Part shown: piece by piece, positions 9,341 through 18,689 of the stretch | Layout: every line of letters starts with the position of its first letter | Position numbering within the stretch: position 1 is the stretch's first letter | Assembly (NCBI RefSeq): GCF_041154505.1 | Contig: NZ_AP028672.1 | Location: forward strand, 62,001 to 126,000 | DNA from: Acidovorax sp. A79 | GTDB lineage: Bacteria > Pseudomonadota > Gammaproteobacteria > Burkholderiales > Burkholderiaceae_C | DNA length: 64,000 nt | Reading direction: 5' to 3' | Program-made: the position numbers and the translations under genes | The notes under the pieces: model-generated | Told to the model about the DNA's origin: nothing | The model's database searches: none | Seen by the model: only the letters and a program-made list of their open reading frames with translations

Positions 9341-9344
9341 ATTC

Positions 9345-9379
9345 AACCCCTGCAGATCTCTGGTCTGCAGGGGTTTTTT
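9345..9379 (+). terminator. Rho-independent terminator after the tRNA-Val pair
   Basis: AACCCCTGCAGA (9345-9356) and TCTGCAGGGGTT (9364-9375) form a perfect 12-bp stem with a 7-nt loop, followed by TTTT. It starts four bases after the second CCA end. Confidence 0.9.
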
Positions 9380-9522
9380 CATGGGCCGGGGCCTCCAGGG
9401 CCCATTTGGCGGCCGGGCGCCGCAAAGCGGCTACAGTGTCAGCCTCGAGTCCATGGCGGGACTGCCCCGCGGGAAGGCCACCCTGGCCTGCCACGGGCTT
9501 CCTTTGCCGACACGCCTGACCC

Positions 9523-10560
9523 ATGATCACCTTTCACAACCCGCTGCACCAGGGACACGCTCCCACCCACGAATTCTTTCGCGGCGAACGCGTTCCCTGC
9601 TTCGAGAAGCCTGCGCGCGTGGACTATGTCGAAGAGGCACTGCGCGCGCGGGGCCACGGCCTCACGGCGCCGGATGTGGACAGCGGGCCCGTGCTGTCCC
9701 AGGTGCATGCGCAGCGCTATCTGGCCTTCCTGCAGACGGCCTGGCAGCAATGGATGGCGCTGGACCCCGCGAACGCCGATGTGCAGCCTTTTCCATCCGT
9801 GTGGCCCGTGCGCACCCTGCGCAGCGATCTGGAGCCGGAGAACTTCGTGGCGCGGCTTGGCCTGTACTCCATGGACAACGGCACGCCCATGGCCCCCGGC
9901 ACCTGGGCGGCGGCCAAGGCAGGCGCGGATGCGGCCGCCAGTGCCGCCACCCGGGTGGCGCGGGGTGTGGGCGCGGCGTTTTGCTGCACACGCCCGCCAG
10001 GCCACCATGCCGGCCCGGACTTCATGGGGGGCTACTGCTTCCTGAACAACGCCGCCGTGGCGGTGCAGGTATTGCGCAACGAGGGCGCCCGGCGCGTGGC
10101 CCTGCTGGATGTCGACTATCACCATGGCAATGGCACGCAAAGCATCTTCTACGACCGCTCCGACGTGCTGTTCATCAGCATGCATGGCGACCCGCGCACG
10201 GAATACCCCTTTTACCTGGGCCATGCGGACGAAACCGGGACAGGAGAGGGCACGGGCTTCAATCTGAACCTGCCGCTGCCGGCAGGCACCAGCGCCGCCG
10301 CCTGGTTCGATGCGCTGGAAAGTGCCTGTGCGCGGATCGCCAGCCACGGGGCCGATGCCCTTGTGGTCTCGCTGGGGCTCGACGCGTTCGAGGGCGACCC
10401 CATTTCCCGCTTCGCACTCGCCTCGTCCGATTTCACCCGGCTGGGCGCGCGCCTCGCACGCCTGGGACTGCCCGCTGTCTTCGTTCTCGAAGGTGGCTAC
10501 GCGGCGGCCGAGCTGGGAACCAATGCCGTCAATGTGCTCGACGGCTTCGAGCAAGGCTGA
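9523..10560 (+). CDS. Histone deacetylase/acetylpolyamine amidohydrolase family protein
   Basis: Zinc-dependent hydrolase of the arginase/deacetylase fold, likely removing acetyl groups from polyamines or other small acetylated amines. The 345 residues show the active-site pair H161-H162 (RPPGHHAGPDF), zinc ligands D198 and H200 in LLDVDYHHGNGTQ, a later aspartate in LGLDAFEGDP, and the closing glycine-rich EGGYAAAELG. NGTPMAPGTW resembles the bacterial acetylpolyamine amidohydrolases. It starts about 145 bp after the tRNA terminator and precedes an FAD enzyme by 30 bp. The exact substrate cannot be told from sequence. Confidence 0.85.
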   Translation: MITFHNPLHQGHAPTHEFFRGERVPCFEKPARVDYVEEALRARGHGLTAPDVDSGPVLSQVHAQRYLAFLQTAWQQWMALDPANADVQPFPSVWPVRTLRSDLEPENFVARLGLYSMDNGTPMAPGTWAAAKAGADAAASAATRVARGVGAAFCCTRPPGHHAGPDFMGGYCFLNNAAVAVQVLRNEGARRVALLDVDYHHGNGTQSIFYDRSDVLFISMHGDPRTEYPFYLGHADETGTGEGTGFNLNLPLPAGTSAAAWFDALESACARIASHGADALVVSLGLDAFEGDPISRFALASSDFTRLGARLARLGLPAVFVLEGGYAAAELGTNAVNVLDGFEQG

Positions 10561-10590
10561 GCACCGAAGGGCAAGGACGAGGGCGAGCGA

Positions 10591-11688
10591 ATGGCGGATG
10601 TAGTCGACTGTGTGGTGGTGGGGGCGGGCGTGGTCGGCCTGGCCGTGGCCCGGGCCCTGGCGCTGCGGGGCCGCGAGGTCATGGTGCTGGAATCCGCGGA
10701 TGCGATAGGCACCGGCATCAGTTCGCGCAACAGCGAGGTCATCCATGCCGGGCTGTACTACCCCACCGGGTCGCTGAAAGCGCGGCTGTGCGTCCAAGGC
10801 CGGGACATGCTGTATGCCTACTGCGCCGAGCGTGGCGTGCCCCACCGCCGCTGCGGCAAGCTCCTGGTGGCAACCTCGTCGGGGCAGCTGCCTGGTCTTG
10901 AGTCCATCCAGGCACGGGCGCAAGCCAACGGCGTGCCGGATCTGCGCTGGCTCGGCCGCCAGGAAGCGCAGGCGCTGGAGCCCGCGCTGGAATGTGTCGC
11001 TGCATTGTTTTCGCCCAGTACTGGTATCGTGGACAGCCACGCCTTGATGCTCGCGCTGCAGGGCGACCTGGAGCATGCGGGGGGACTCGTGGCCCTCAAT
11101 TCGCCCCTGGCGCAAGCGGAATGCGCGCAGAATGCTATTGATTTGGTAGCGTCTGATGGCACGCGTTTGCGAGCCCGTACCGTGGTCAATGCCGCAGGGC
11201 TGCACGCCCCCGGGCTGGCCCGCCGCTTTGCGGGGCTGGGAGCGGATCATGTGCCCCATGCCCACTACGCCAAGGGCAGCTATTTCACGCTGTCTGGCAA
11301 GGCACCCTTCAGCCGCTTGATCTACCCCGTGCCCGAGGCTGCCGGCCTGGGCGTGCACCTGACGCTGGATCTGGGCGGGCAGGCCAAGTTCGGCCCCGAC
11401 GTGCAGTGGGTTGATTCGCCGGACGACCTGCTGGTCGACCCCGCACGCGGGGACGCGTTCTACGCCGAGGTCCGCAAGTACTGGCCCGCGCTGCGCGACG
11501 GAGCGCTGGCGCCCGGCTATGCGGGCATGCGCCCCAAGATCCATGGCCCCGGGGAACCCGCGGCGGACTTCATGATCCAGGGGCCCGCGGTGCACGGCGT
11601 CTCGGGCCTGGTGAACCTGTTTGGCATCGAATCCCCCGGCTTGACAAGCGCCCTGGCCATTGCGGACCATGTAGCCACGCTGGTCTGA
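10591..11688 (+). CDS. FAD-dependent oxidoreductase, L-2-hydroxyglutarate oxidase (LhgO)-like
   Basis: Flavoprotein of the DAO superfamily. The 365 residues open with the dinucleotide-binding motif [20 protein letters not shown], followed by [20 protein letters not shown], a hallmark of the LhgO/L2HGDH group that oxidises L-2-hydroxyglutarate or related 2-hydroxyacids. The C-terminal half includes [23 protein letters not shown] and a final flavin contact ([14 protein letters not shown]). It lies 30 bp after the deacetylase-like gene, probably cotranscribed. A short stretch near 11129 resembles the dispersed repeat. Family assignment is firm, substrate less so. Confidence 0.85.
   Translation: MADVVDCVVVGAGVVGLAVARALALRGREVMVLESADAIGTGISSRNSEVIHAGLYYPTGSLKARLCVQGRDMLYAYCAERGVPHRRCGKLLVATSSGQLPGLESIQARAQANGVPDLRWLGRQEAQALEPALECVAALFSPSTGIVDSHALMLALQGDLEHAGGLVALNSPLAQAECAQNAIDLVASDGTRLRARTVVNAAGLHAPGLARRFAGLGADHVPHAHYAKGSYFTLSGKAPFSRLIYPVPEAAGLGVHLTLDLGGQAKFGPDVQWVDSPDDLLVDPARGDAFYAEVRKYWPALRDGALAPGYAGMRPKIHGPGEPAADFMIQGPAVHGVSGLVNLFGIESPGLTSALAIADHVATLV
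11129..11176 (+). repeat. Possible dispersed-repeat fragment inside the FAD oxidoreductase gene
   Basis: TGCTATTGATTTGGTAGC matches the head of the dispersed repeat at 40223 and 49280; the arms after it are degenerate. It is translated in frame. Confidence 0.35.
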
Positions 11689-11829
11689 TCTGCGGCAAAC
11701 CATTTGCAATCCGTAACCTCTTGCGTCGCCGTCCTACGAAGCGGGGCGGGGGCAGGTGGCTAAGATGAACCCGAGTCCTGTTCCGGCAGGGATGATTGAT
11801 TTTTTTGTGTTGCTTCAAGAAAGGCTTGT

Positions 11830-12132
11830 ATGACTGCTTCCGACACCACCACCACCCAGGGCGAACTGGAAAAGCTGGTTTCTGATCTGCGGGGGCTTCT
11901 CGCCAACAAGGATCTCGACGCGGTCCCTGAAATCAAGCTGCTGCGCCAGCGTCTGGACGACGGCATGCACAACGTGCGCGAATCCGCGGTGCGCGCGGCG
12001 CAGGATGCGGCCCGCCAGGCCAAGGATGCCGCCCTTGCGGCCGACCGCTATGCGCACGATGAACCATGGCGCGTGGCCGGGGCCGCGCTGGCCGTCGGCG
12101 CCCTGGTGGGCTTCCTGCTTGCGCGGCGCTGA
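11830..12132 (+). CDS. DUF883 (ElaB/YqjD-like) membrane-anchored protein
   Basis: Small protein of the YqjD/ElaB group; E. coli members are inner-membrane proteins that bind ribosomes in stationary phase. The 100 residues form a charged helical N-terminal part (GELEKLVSDLRGLLANKDLD) and one C-terminal transmembrane helix (VAGAALAVGALVGFLLARR). The double-arginine end is typical. First of three genes with the yqjD-yqjE-yqjK order, likely an envelope stress or stationary-phase operon. Confidence 0.85.
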   Translation: MTASDTTTTQGELEKLVSDLRGLLANKDLDAVPEIKLLRQRLDDGMHNVRESAVRAAQDAARQAKDAALAADRYAHDEPWRVAGAALAVGALVGFLLARR

Positions 12133-12174
12133 TTCCGGCCTGCCGCGCACGGCCGCACAACGCAGAGGCTGCAC

Positions 12175-12570
12175 ATGAACTGGCTTTCCCTCCTGGGGCT
12201 GGAGGCCCTGGTGGCCCGCTGGCGCGCCAACGTGATCGAAGGCGCCATCGCGGCGGAAGACCGCATGGACCTCGCACGCCTGGAGTGGCAGGATCAGAAG
12301 CAGCGCCTGCAGCAGATGCTGGTGCTGACCATTGTGGTGGCGGGGCTCACCGTGGTGGCCTTGATCATGCTCTCGCTGGCGGTGCTGGTGCATTTCTGGG
12401 ACACCCCCCAGCGCACCCTGGTGGCCTGGCTCGTGGCAGCCGTCTGGACTGTCGGCTGGGCCGCCACGCTCATGTCGCTGGTTTCCGTCGTGCAGAAGGC
12501 GGGCCAGGGCTTTGCCCTTACGCGGCGCGAGCTGGCGCAGGACTGGCGTGACATCAAGGAGCGTTTGTAA
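12175..12570 (+). CDS. YqjE-like membrane protein (phage holin family / DUF1469)
   Basis: The 131 residues have two predicted transmembrane helices (about 46-70, VLTIVVAGLTVVALIMLSLA, and 80-103) flanked by amphipathic charged segments, the layout of the YqjE/actinobacterial holin X family. Despite the family label there is no sign of lysis function or phage genes nearby. Its stop TAA shares one base with the start of the next gene (TAATG), indicating coupled translation. Confidence 0.85.
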   Translation: MNWLSLLGLEALVARWRANVIEGAIAAEDRMDLARLEWQDQKQRLQQMLVLTIVVAGLTVVALIMLSLAVLVHFWDTPQRTLVAWLVAAVWTVGWAATLMSLVSVVQKAGQGFALTRRELAQDWRDIKERL

Positions 12571-12899
12571 TGGCTGCGACGAACCCATCGACCACTGCCC
12601 CGCAAGCCGTGGTTCTCGAGCCCACCATGGCCCAGCAGCGCGTGCTGGACCGGATCGCCATGCAGCGCGAACGCTTGCGCGCCCGCAGGGCGGCCCGGGC
12701 ACAGTCGCTGGCATTGGCGCAGCGGGAACAGGGTGACGGCGGCCTGGACGAGTCCCTGGTGCTGCGCGCCGCGGGATTCGCCCGGGAACACCCCCTGGCG
12801 GTGGCGGCCATGGCCGGCGTCGCCGTCGTGGCCGGGCCGCGCCGACTGATTCGGTGGGCCGGCGTGCTGCTGCCCATGCTGATGCGACTGCGGCGCTGA
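12570..12899 (+). CDS. YqjK-like small protein
   Basis: The 109 residues have an arginine-rich central helix (RIAMQRERLRARRAARAQSL) and a hydrophobic C-terminal stretch (HPLAVAAMAGVAVVAG) that may anchor it to the membrane. Its place directly after the YqjE-like gene, with a one-base overlap, fits a YqjK-like role. The sequence itself is weakly conserved and the function unknown. Confidence 0.7.
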   Translation: MAATNPSTTAPQAVVLEPTMAQQRVLDRIAMQRERLRARRAARAQSLALAQREQGDGGLDESLVLRAAGFAREHPLAVAAMAGVAVVAGPRRLIRWAGVLLPMLMRLRR

Positions 12900-12949
12900 C
12901 CGGCCTGGCCGGGCGGCCGGCAGGAGCCTGCGTTCTGTCCCACGGCAAA

Positions 12950-12978
12950 AGAGCCGCCCAGATGGGCGGCTCTTTTTT
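12950..12978. terminator. Bidirectional terminator between the yqj-like operon and pyrD
   Basis: GCCGCCC (12953-12959) pairs with GGGCGGC (12964-12970) around an AGAT tetraloop, extended by AGA/TCT. A T-run follows on the plus strand and AAAA precedes it, so it can serve both convergent genes. Confidence 0.9.
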
Positions 12979-13011
12979 TGGGGGCCTGGCGCGCGGGCGG
13001 CGTGCCGTGGC

Positions 13012-14064
13012 TCAGCCCATGGCCTTGATGGCCTTCGCGGCCTTCGCCACCAGCGCGGGGCCTTCGTAGATCAGCCCGGTGTAGATCTGCACCACATCGG
13101 CGCCGGCGCGGACCTTGCCCACCGCATCCTCGGCGCTCATGATGCCACCCACGCCAATGATGGGAAAACGGCTGCCCAGGGCCGCGCGCAGCTGGCGTAT
13201 CACCTGGTTGCTGGCTTCCAGCACCGGGGCGCCGCTGAGCCCGCCGGTTTCCTGCGCGTGGCGCAAACCCTGCACGGCCGCGCGGCTGATGGTGGTGTTG
13301 GTGGCGATCACGCCGTCCATGCCATGGCGCTGCAGCGTGGAGGCGATCACGGACACCTGGGCTTCATCGAGATCCGGGGCAATCTTCACGAACACCGGTA
13401 CGCGCCGCGCGTGCCGCGCCGCCAGGGCTTCTCGGCGCTCGGCGATCGCGCCCAGCAGCGCGTCCAGCGCCGCATCGCTCTGCAGCGCGCGCAGGTTCTG
13501 GGTGTTGGGCGAGCTGATGTTGACCGTGACGTAGTCCGCGTGCGGGTACACGCCGTCCAGGCAGGCCAGGTAGTCACTGGTGGCGTTCTCGATCGGGGTC
13601 GTGGCGTTCTTGCCGATATTCAGGCCCAGCAGCAGGGGGTGTTTGCGGCTCTGCGAGCGAAAGCGGGCCTGCTGCACGTTGTGCAGGAACGCATCCAGCC
13701 CTTCGTTGTTGAAACCCAGGCGATTGATGAGCGCGCGTGCTTCGGGCAGGCGGAACATGCGGGGCTTGGGGTTGCCGGGCTGCGCCTTGGGTGTCACGGT
13801 GCCCACTTCCACGAAGCCGAAGCCCATGGCGCCCAGTGCGTCGATGCAGCGGGCGTTCTTGTCCAGCCCCGCCGCCATGCCGACGCGGTTGGGAAACGTC
13901 AGGCCCGCCAATTCGACAGGGTCGTCCACGGTTTCATTGCACCAGGCCCATTGCAATGGCGTGCGCTGTCCGCGCGCCAGCATGTCCATGGTGAGCTCGT
14001 GGGCGGTCTCGGCATCCAGGCCGAAGAGAAAGGGGCGGGTGAGGGCGTAGGGGATCAGGGACAT
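13012..14064 (-). CDS. pyrD: Dihydroorotate dehydrogenase (quinone), class 2
   Basis: Membrane-associated FMN enzyme oxidising dihydroorotate to orotate in pyrimidine synthesis, passing electrons to quinone. The 350 residues start [19 protein letters not shown] with the class 2 N-terminal helices. They include [36 protein letters not shown], the catalytic-serine region [11 protein letters not shown], and the FMN phosphate site [20 protein letters not shown] longer reading frame upstream runs through the rpiA start and is rejected. Divergent from rpiA with 37 bp between starts. Confidence 0.96.
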   Translation of the reverse strand: MSLIPYALTRPFLFGLDAETAHELTMDMLARGQRTPLQWAWCNETVDDPVELAGLTFPNRVGMAAGLDKNARCIDALGAMGFGFVEVGTVTPKAQPGNPKPRMFRLPEARALINRLGFNNEGLDAFLHNVQQARFRSQSRKHPLLLGLNIGKNATTPIENATSDYLACLDGVYPHADYVTVNISSPNTQNLRALQSDAALDALLGAIAERREALAARHARRVPVFVKIAPDLDEAQVSVIASTLQRHGMDGVIATNTTISRAAVQGLRHAQETGGLSGAPVLEASNQVIRQLRAALGSRFPIIGVGGIMSAEDAVGKVRAGADVVQIYTGLIYEGPALVAKAAKAIKAMG

Positions 14065-14101
14065 GAGGGGATAATTCAAGGTTTCCCCCTGATTTTCTCC
14101 C

Positions 14102-14791
14102 ATGACGACCTCCACCTCCCTGACCCAAGATGAACTCAAGACCCTGGTAGGCCAGGCCGCGCTGCAATATGTGGTGCCCGGCGAGATTGTGGGGGTGGGT
14201 ACCGGCTCCACCGTCAACAAGTTCATCGACGCGCTGGCCACCATCAAGGACCAGATCAAGGGGGCGGTATCGAGCTCCGTGGCCAGCACCGAGCGCCTGA
14301 AGGCGCTGGGCATTGCGGTGTTCGATGCCAACGAAGTCCAGGCCCTTTCGGTCTATATCGATGGTGCCGACGAAATCGACGGCAAGGGCCACATGGTCAA
14401 GGGAGGCGGCGCGGCGCTGACGCGCGAGAAGATCGTCGCAGCGCTGGCCAGCCGTTTCGTGTGCATCGCCGACGAATCCAAGCTGGTTCAGGCGCTGGGG
14501 CAGTTTCCTTTGCCCGTCGAGGTGATTCCGATGGCCGCCAACCACATAGCGCGGCGTTTTGCGGCGATGGGCGGCCAGGCGCAGCTGCGGCTGCGGGATG
14601 GCCAGCCCCTGGTGACCGACAACGGCCAACACATCCTGGACGTCCGGGGGCTCTCGATCACGGACCCGCTGGCGTTCGAGTCCGACATCAACCAGTGGCC
14701 GGGCGTGGTGACGGTGGGTGTCTTTGCCCACCAGAAAGCATCGGTCTGCCTGCTGGGCACGGCGCAAGGGGTGAAGACGCTCACTTATTGA
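14102..14791 (+). CDS. rpiA: Ribose-5-phosphate isomerase A
   Basis: Interconverts ribose 5-phosphate and ribulose 5-phosphate in the pentose phosphate pathway. The 229 residues include the phosphate-binding [13 protein letters not shown], the catalytic region DGADEID, and [14 protein letters not shown]. Length matches RpiA. It shares a very short divergent promoter region with pyrD, linking two nucleotide-supply enzymes. It is followed by a strong bidirectional terminator. Confidence 0.96.
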   Translation: MTTSTSLTQDELKTLVGQAALQYVVPGEIVGVGTGSTVNKFIDALATIKDQIKGAVSSSVASTERLKALGIAVFDANEVQALSVYIDGADEIDGKGHMVKGGGAALTREKIVAALASRFVCIADESKLVQALGQFPLPVEVIPMAANHIARRFAAMGGQAQLRLRDGQPLVTDNGQHILDVRGLSITDPLAFESDINQWPGVVTVGVFAHQKASVCLLGTAQGVKTLTY

Positions 14792-14833
14792 GCCCGGGGC
14801 CTGGCGGCGGGCACGGACGCATGTCCGCGGAAT

Positions 14834-14865
14834 GGACAAAGGGGCCTGAAAAGGCCCCTTTGTCC
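14834..14865. terminator. Bidirectional terminator after rpiA
   Basis: Perfect 14-bp inverted repeat GGACAAAGGGGCCT / AGGCCCCTTTGTCC with a GAAA loop. It sits between convergent rpiA and the DUF4124 gene. Confidence 0.85.
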
Positions 14866-14904
14866 TGGCGGCCGCCGGCCGCCCGTTCCCTGGGAGAGGG
14901 ACGC

Positions 14905-15564
14905 TCAGAATCTGATGCCCGCCGGATTGCTGGGCGACGGCCCCTCATTGGCCGGAGCCGGGGGGCGCACCCTGGGTACTGCGGACGCCGGGGCCGACGC
15001 TGCAGCCGCTGCTGTTGCAGGTTCCACGGCCTTGATGGCCACCAGAGGGGTGGGGGCAGGCTGGCGGTAGTTGCCGGGCAGCTGCGATTGCTTGGGATAG
15101 CCTGCAGCATCCAGGTACTGCGTCCATTCCCCTTCAGAAAAACCCGCGAGCTGCTGGCCGCCGATGGTGCCAAAGGGCAGGCTGGAGTTGCCGCTCAGGC
15201 GCTGCAGTGCTGCGATGTCCTCGTTGCTGGACACGGTGCGCTCGGTGAACGGTATGCCGCGCGACGTGAGCAGATTGCGCGCGGAGGTGCACGGCGGGCA
15301 ATCGTTGCCCGTATAGAGCGTGACGGGAAAGCGGCTGGCGGTCTGGCGCAGATCGTACGGCAGCGCGGCGTTGGCCGCTGCAGGCGGCGCAGCGGCTGCC
15401 CGCGCGGGCTGGGCGCTGGCGTCGGCCGGCGGGCGGTCCGAAAACGTCACCTTGCCATCCGGGCCAACGATCCGGTAGACGCCTTGCGCCTGGACGCTGG
15501 CGCTGGCCAGCACCATCAGCAAGGATGCCAGCAGGGGGGTGGTCAGCGGATTGTGCATCTTCAT
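14905..15564 (-). CDS. Exported DUF4124 and glutaredoxin-like domain protein
   Basis: The 219 residues start with a signal peptide (LLASLLMVLASASVQA, cleaved before QGVYR). A DUF4124 segment follows (VYRIVGPDGKVTFSDRPP), then an alanine-rich linker. Next is a thioredoxin/glutaredoxin-type domain with a CPPC motif (GNDCPPCTSARNLLTSRGI) and the cis-proline-like LPFGTIGGQQLAGF. The tail is proline/alanine rich. It is probably a periplasmic thiol-disulfide protein; its partner is unknown. The ATG at 15564 follows a GGAG about ten bases upstream. Confidence 0.8.
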   Translation of the reverse strand: MKMHNPLTTPLLASLLMVLASASVQAQGVYRIVGPDGKVTFSDRPPADASAQPARAAAAPPAAANAALPYDLRQTASRFPVTLYTGNDCPPCTSARNLLTSRGIPFTERTVSSNEDIAALQRLSGNSSLPFGTIGGQQLAGFSEGEWTQYLDAAGYPKQSQLPGNYRQPAPTPLVAIKAVEPATAAAAASAPASAVPRVRPPAPANEGPSPSNPAGIRF

Positions 15565-15637
15565 TTTTCTCACTCCATACAGGATCGATCGTTGGCCCCG
15601 GGCGCAGTGCAAACTGCCCTCGGCGCCATGGATTCGG

Positions 15638-17683
15638 TCAGGTCGTCGACTCTTCGGCCATGCCCTGGTGGCGCAGCAGGGCATCCAGGCTGGGCTCGCG
15701 GCCCCGGAAGGCCTTGAAGGACTCCATCGCGGGGCGGCTGCCGCCGGCCTCCAGGATGGCCTCGCGGTAGCGGCGGCCCGTTTCGGTGCTGGGCAGCCCA
15801 TCGCTGCCGGCCGTTTCTTCGAAGGCCGCATAGGCATCGGCGCTCAGCACCTCGGCCCACTTGTAGCTGTAGTAGCCGGCGGCGTAGCCGCCCGCGAAGA
15901 TGTGGCTGAAGGTGTGGGCCGTGCGGCTGAAGGCCGGCGGCTGCAGCACGGCCACCTCGCGGCGCACCTGGTCGAGCAGCGGCATGATGTCCTGTGCCGG
16001 GTCGTGCTCGGTGTGCAGCAGCATGTCGAACAGCGAGAACTCGATCTGGCGCAGCGTCTGCATGCCGCTCTGGAAGTTCTTGGCGGCGATCATCTTGTCG
16101 AACAGCGCGCGGGGCAGGGGTTCGCCCGTGTCCACGTGGGCCGTCATGTGCTTGAGCACGTCCCACTCCCAGCAGAAGTTCTCCATGAACTGGCTGGGCA
16201 GTTCGACCGCATCCCATTCCACGCCGCCGATGCCCGAGACGTCGCGCTCGTTCACCTGGGTCAGCATGTGGTGCAGGCCGTGGCCGAACTCATGGAAAAG
16301 GGTGATCACGTCGTCGTGCGTGAGCAGCGGCGGCTTGCCGTCCACGCCGCTGGCGAAGTTGCACACCAGGTGCGCCACGGGGGTCTGCAGCACGCCGGTG
16401 TCGGGGCGCAGCCAGCGGGTGCGCACGTCGTCCATCCAGGCGCCGCCGCGTTTGCCCGTGCGGGCGGGCTGGTCCAGATAGAACTGGCCCACCAGCGTAT
16501 TGCCGCGCTCGATGCGGTAGAACTCCACGGCGGGATTCCACACCGGCGCGCTGTCGCGGCGGATGGACACCTCGAACAGGGTTTCGATGATCTTGAACAG
16601 GCCCGCCAGCACCTTGGGCGCCGTGAAGTACTTCTTGACTTCCTGCTCGCTGAAGGCATAGCGCGCCTCCTTGAGCTTCTCGGAGACGTAGGGCCAGTCC
16701 CAGGCCTGCGGGTCGGTCAACGACAGCTTCTCGGCCGCGAACGCACGCAGGTCGGCGACGTCCTTCTCGGCATAGGGGCGGGCGCGGCGCGCCAGGTCGC
16801 GCAGGAACCCGATCACCTGGTCCGGCGACTGGGCCATCTTGGGCACGACGGAGACTTCGCCGAAATTGGCATAGCCCAGCAATTGGGCTTCTTCGCGGCG
16901 CAGTGCCAGGATCTCGCTGATCAGCGCCGTGTTGTCGAATTTGCGCGCATCGCCCTCGGCCTGGTCGGAAGCGCGGGTGACGTAGGCGCGGTAGAGCTTC
17001 TCGCGCAGATCGCTGCGGGTGGCGAATTGCATCACCGGCAGGTAGCAGGGCATCTTGAGCGTGAGCTTGTAGCCGTCCTTGCCGTCGGCCTGCGCCGCCG
17101 CCCGCGCGGCCTGCTGCACATCGGCGGGAATGCCGTCGAGTTCCTCGGCGCTCGCGTAGTAGGCGTATGCATCCGTGGCATCAAGGGCGTTCTCGCTGAA
17201 CTTCTGGCTCAGCTCGGCCTGGCGTTCCTGGATCTGCGCGAAGCGCTCCTTGACGGAACCCGTCAGCTCCGCGCCGCTGAGCACGAAATTGCGCACGGCA
17301 TTGCGGTGGGCTTGCCGCTGCTCGCCCGTCAGGGTGGCAGGGTCGATGGCCTTGTACTTGGCATACAGGCGTTCATCGGCACCCAGGCGGGTCCAGAACT
17401 CCGTCACCCGTGGCAGGGCGGCATTGTAGGCCGCGCGCAGTTCCGGCGTGTCGGCCACGCTGTTGAGGTGGCTGACGCTGCCCCACGCGGTTCCCAGCTG
17501 CTCGGTCGCCACGTCCAGTACCTTGGCGATCGCGTCCCAGCGCGCCGGAAAGTCCGGTGCGGTGACTGTTTCCAGCGCCGCGTTGGCGCGCTCCAGCAGG
17601 ACGTCGACGGCAGGGGCCACGTCCTGCGGAGCGATGCGGTCGAAATGGGGAAGGTCCGAGAAGTCGAGGAGGGCGTTGCTCAT
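15638..17683 (-). CDS. prlC: Oligopeptidase A (M3 family zinc metallopeptidase)
   Basis: Cytosolic thimet-like peptidase that degrades peptides up to about 20 residues, including cleaved signal peptides. The 681 residues match OpdA/PrlC length. The zinc motif HEFGHGLHHMLTQ provides the two histidines and catalytic glutamate, with the third ligand glutamate in GVEWDAVELPSQFMENF. The C-terminal FSHIFAGGYAAGYYSYKWAE carries transition-state residues. It is separated from folD by 76 bp on the same strand, so the two may be cotranscribed. Confidence 0.95.
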   Translation of the reverse strand: MSNALLDFSDLPHFDRIAPQDVAPAVDVLLERANAALETVTAPDFPARWDAIAKVLDVATEQLGTAWGSVSHLNSVADTPELRAAYNAALPRVTEFWTRLGADERLYAKYKAIDPATLTGEQRQAHRNAVRNFVLSGAELTGSVKERFAQIQERQAELSQKFSENALDATDAYAYYASAEELDGIPADVQQAARAAAQADGKDGYKLTLKMPCYLPVMQFATRSDLREKLYRAYVTRASDQAEGDARKFDNTALISEILALRREEAQLLGYANFGEVSVVPKMAQSPDQVIGFLRDLARRARPYAEKDVADLRAFAAEKLSLTDPQAWDWPYVSEKLKEARYAFSEQEVKKYFTAPKVLAGLFKIIETLFEVSIRRDSAPVWNPAVEFYRIERGNTLVGQFYLDQPARTGKRGGAWMDDVRTRWLRPDTGVLQTPVAHLVCNFASGVDGKPPLLTHDDVITLFHEFGHGLHHMLTQVNERDVSGIGGVEWDAVELPSQFMENFCWEWDVLKHMTAHVDTGEPLPRALFDKMIAAKNFQSGMQTLRQIEFSLFDMLLHTEHDPAQDIMPLLDQVRREVAVLQPPAFSRTAHTFSHIFAGGYAAGYYSYKWAEVLSADAYAAFEETAGSDGLPSTETGRRYREAILEAGGSRPAMESFKAFRGREPSLDALLRHQGMAEESTT

Positions 17684-17759
17684 GCGAAATTAGATGGCGC
17701 CAGATGGCGCAGGTTCAAGTTGCAAAGCGGCCGGCGCCGACGGCAGGAAACCCCCTGGG

Positions 17760-18614
17760 TCAGTGCCCTGCGGTGCGTTCGGCGGCTTCGATGGTGTTCA
17801 CCAGCAGCATGGTAATGGTCATGGGGCCGACCCCGCCAGGCACGGGGGTGATCCAGCCGGCCACTTCCTTGACGCCGTCGAAGTCCACGTCGCCGCAGAG
17901 CTTGCCTTCGTCGTTGCGGTTCATGCCCACGTCGATCACCACGGCGCCGGGCTTGACCATGTCGGCGGTCAGCACATTGCGTTTGCCGACCGCCGCCACG
18001 ATCACGTCGGCCTGGAGGGTTTGCGCCTTGAGGCCCTGCGTGGCGCTGTGGCAGATGGTGACGGTGGCGTTCTGGCCCAGCAGCATCAGCGCCATCGGCT
18101 TGCCCACGATGTTGCTGCGACCGATGACCACGGCGTGTTTGCCCTTGAGGTCGTAGCCGATGCTCTCCAGCATCTTCATGCAGCCATAGGGCGTGCAGGG
18201 CCAGAAGCCGGGCATGCCGGTCATCAGGGCCCCGGCGCTGGCGATGTGGAAGCCGTCCACGTCCTTGGCGGGCGAGATGGCCTCGATCACCTTCTGCGCG
18301 TCAATGTGCCGGGGCAGGGGCAGTTGCACCAGGATGCCGTGGATGGCGGGGTCGTTGTTGAGGGCTTCCACGCGGGCCAGCAAGGCGGCCTCGGTCATGT
18401 CGGCCTCGTATTTTTCAAGGACGGAATGCAGGCCGCCGTCTTCGCAGGCCTTGACCTTGTTGCGCACGTACACCTGGCTGGCGGGGTTGTCGCCCACCAG
18501 GACCACCGCCAGCCCGGGCGTGGTGCCCCGGGCCTTCAGGGCGGCGGCGCGTTGCGCCACGTCGGCGCGCAGTTGGCGGGAAAGGGCGTTGCCGTCGATG
18601 AGTTGGGCGGTCAT
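17760..18614 (-). CDS. folD: Bifunctional methylenetetrahydrofolate dehydrogenase/cyclohydrolase
   Basis: Interconverts 5,10-methylene- and 10-formyl-tetrahydrofolate using NADP. The 284 residues show [12 protein letters not shown] (with the catalytic lysine), [13 protein letters not shown], the dinucleotide-binding [17 protein letters not shown], and the C-terminal signature [16 protein letters not shown]. Length is standard. The start [12 protein letters not shown] follows directly after a dispersed-repeat copy at 18617-18689, which therefore forms its 5' leader. Confidence 0.96.
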   Translation of the reverse strand: MTAQLIDGNALSRQLRADVAQRAAALKARGTTPGLAVVLVGDNPASQVYVRNKVKACEDGGLHSVLEKYEADMTEAALLARVEALNNDPAIHGILVQLPLPRHIDAQKVIEAISPAKDVDGFHIASAGALMTGMPGFWPCTPYGCMKMLESIGYDLKGKHAVVIGRSNIVGKPMALMLLGQNATVTICHSATQGLKAQTLQADVIVAAVGKRNVLTADMVKPGAVVIDVGMNRNDEGKLCGDVDFDGVKEVAGWITPVPGGVGPMTITMLLVNTIEAAERTAGH

Positions 18615-18616
18615 GT

Positions 18617-18689
18617 CAAAAAATATCCGTCAAATCGGGCTCTGGCGCTTTATTGGAAAGCGCGAGCAGCTATCAAAAAAATAGTATTA
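18617..18689 (-). repeat. Dispersed palindromic repeat, copy between the response regulator and folD
   Basis: Read on the minus strand it is TACTATTTTTTTGATAGCTG, GCGCTTTCC, AAAGCGCCAGAGCCCGATTT: the same head and GCGC arms as the copies at 32978 and 44930. Its first bases include the TAA stop of the response regulator gene. Confidence 0.75.

Noticed and set aside
12175-12570. Phage holin, hence a prophage remnant
   Set aside because: The protein belongs to the YqjE-like family that shares the holin label; no other phage genes are present and the operon is a standard chromosomal one.
13012-14331. Longer pyrD reading starting inside rpiA
   Set aside because: Family PyrD proteins start at MSLIPYAL; the extension is the antisense of rpiA.
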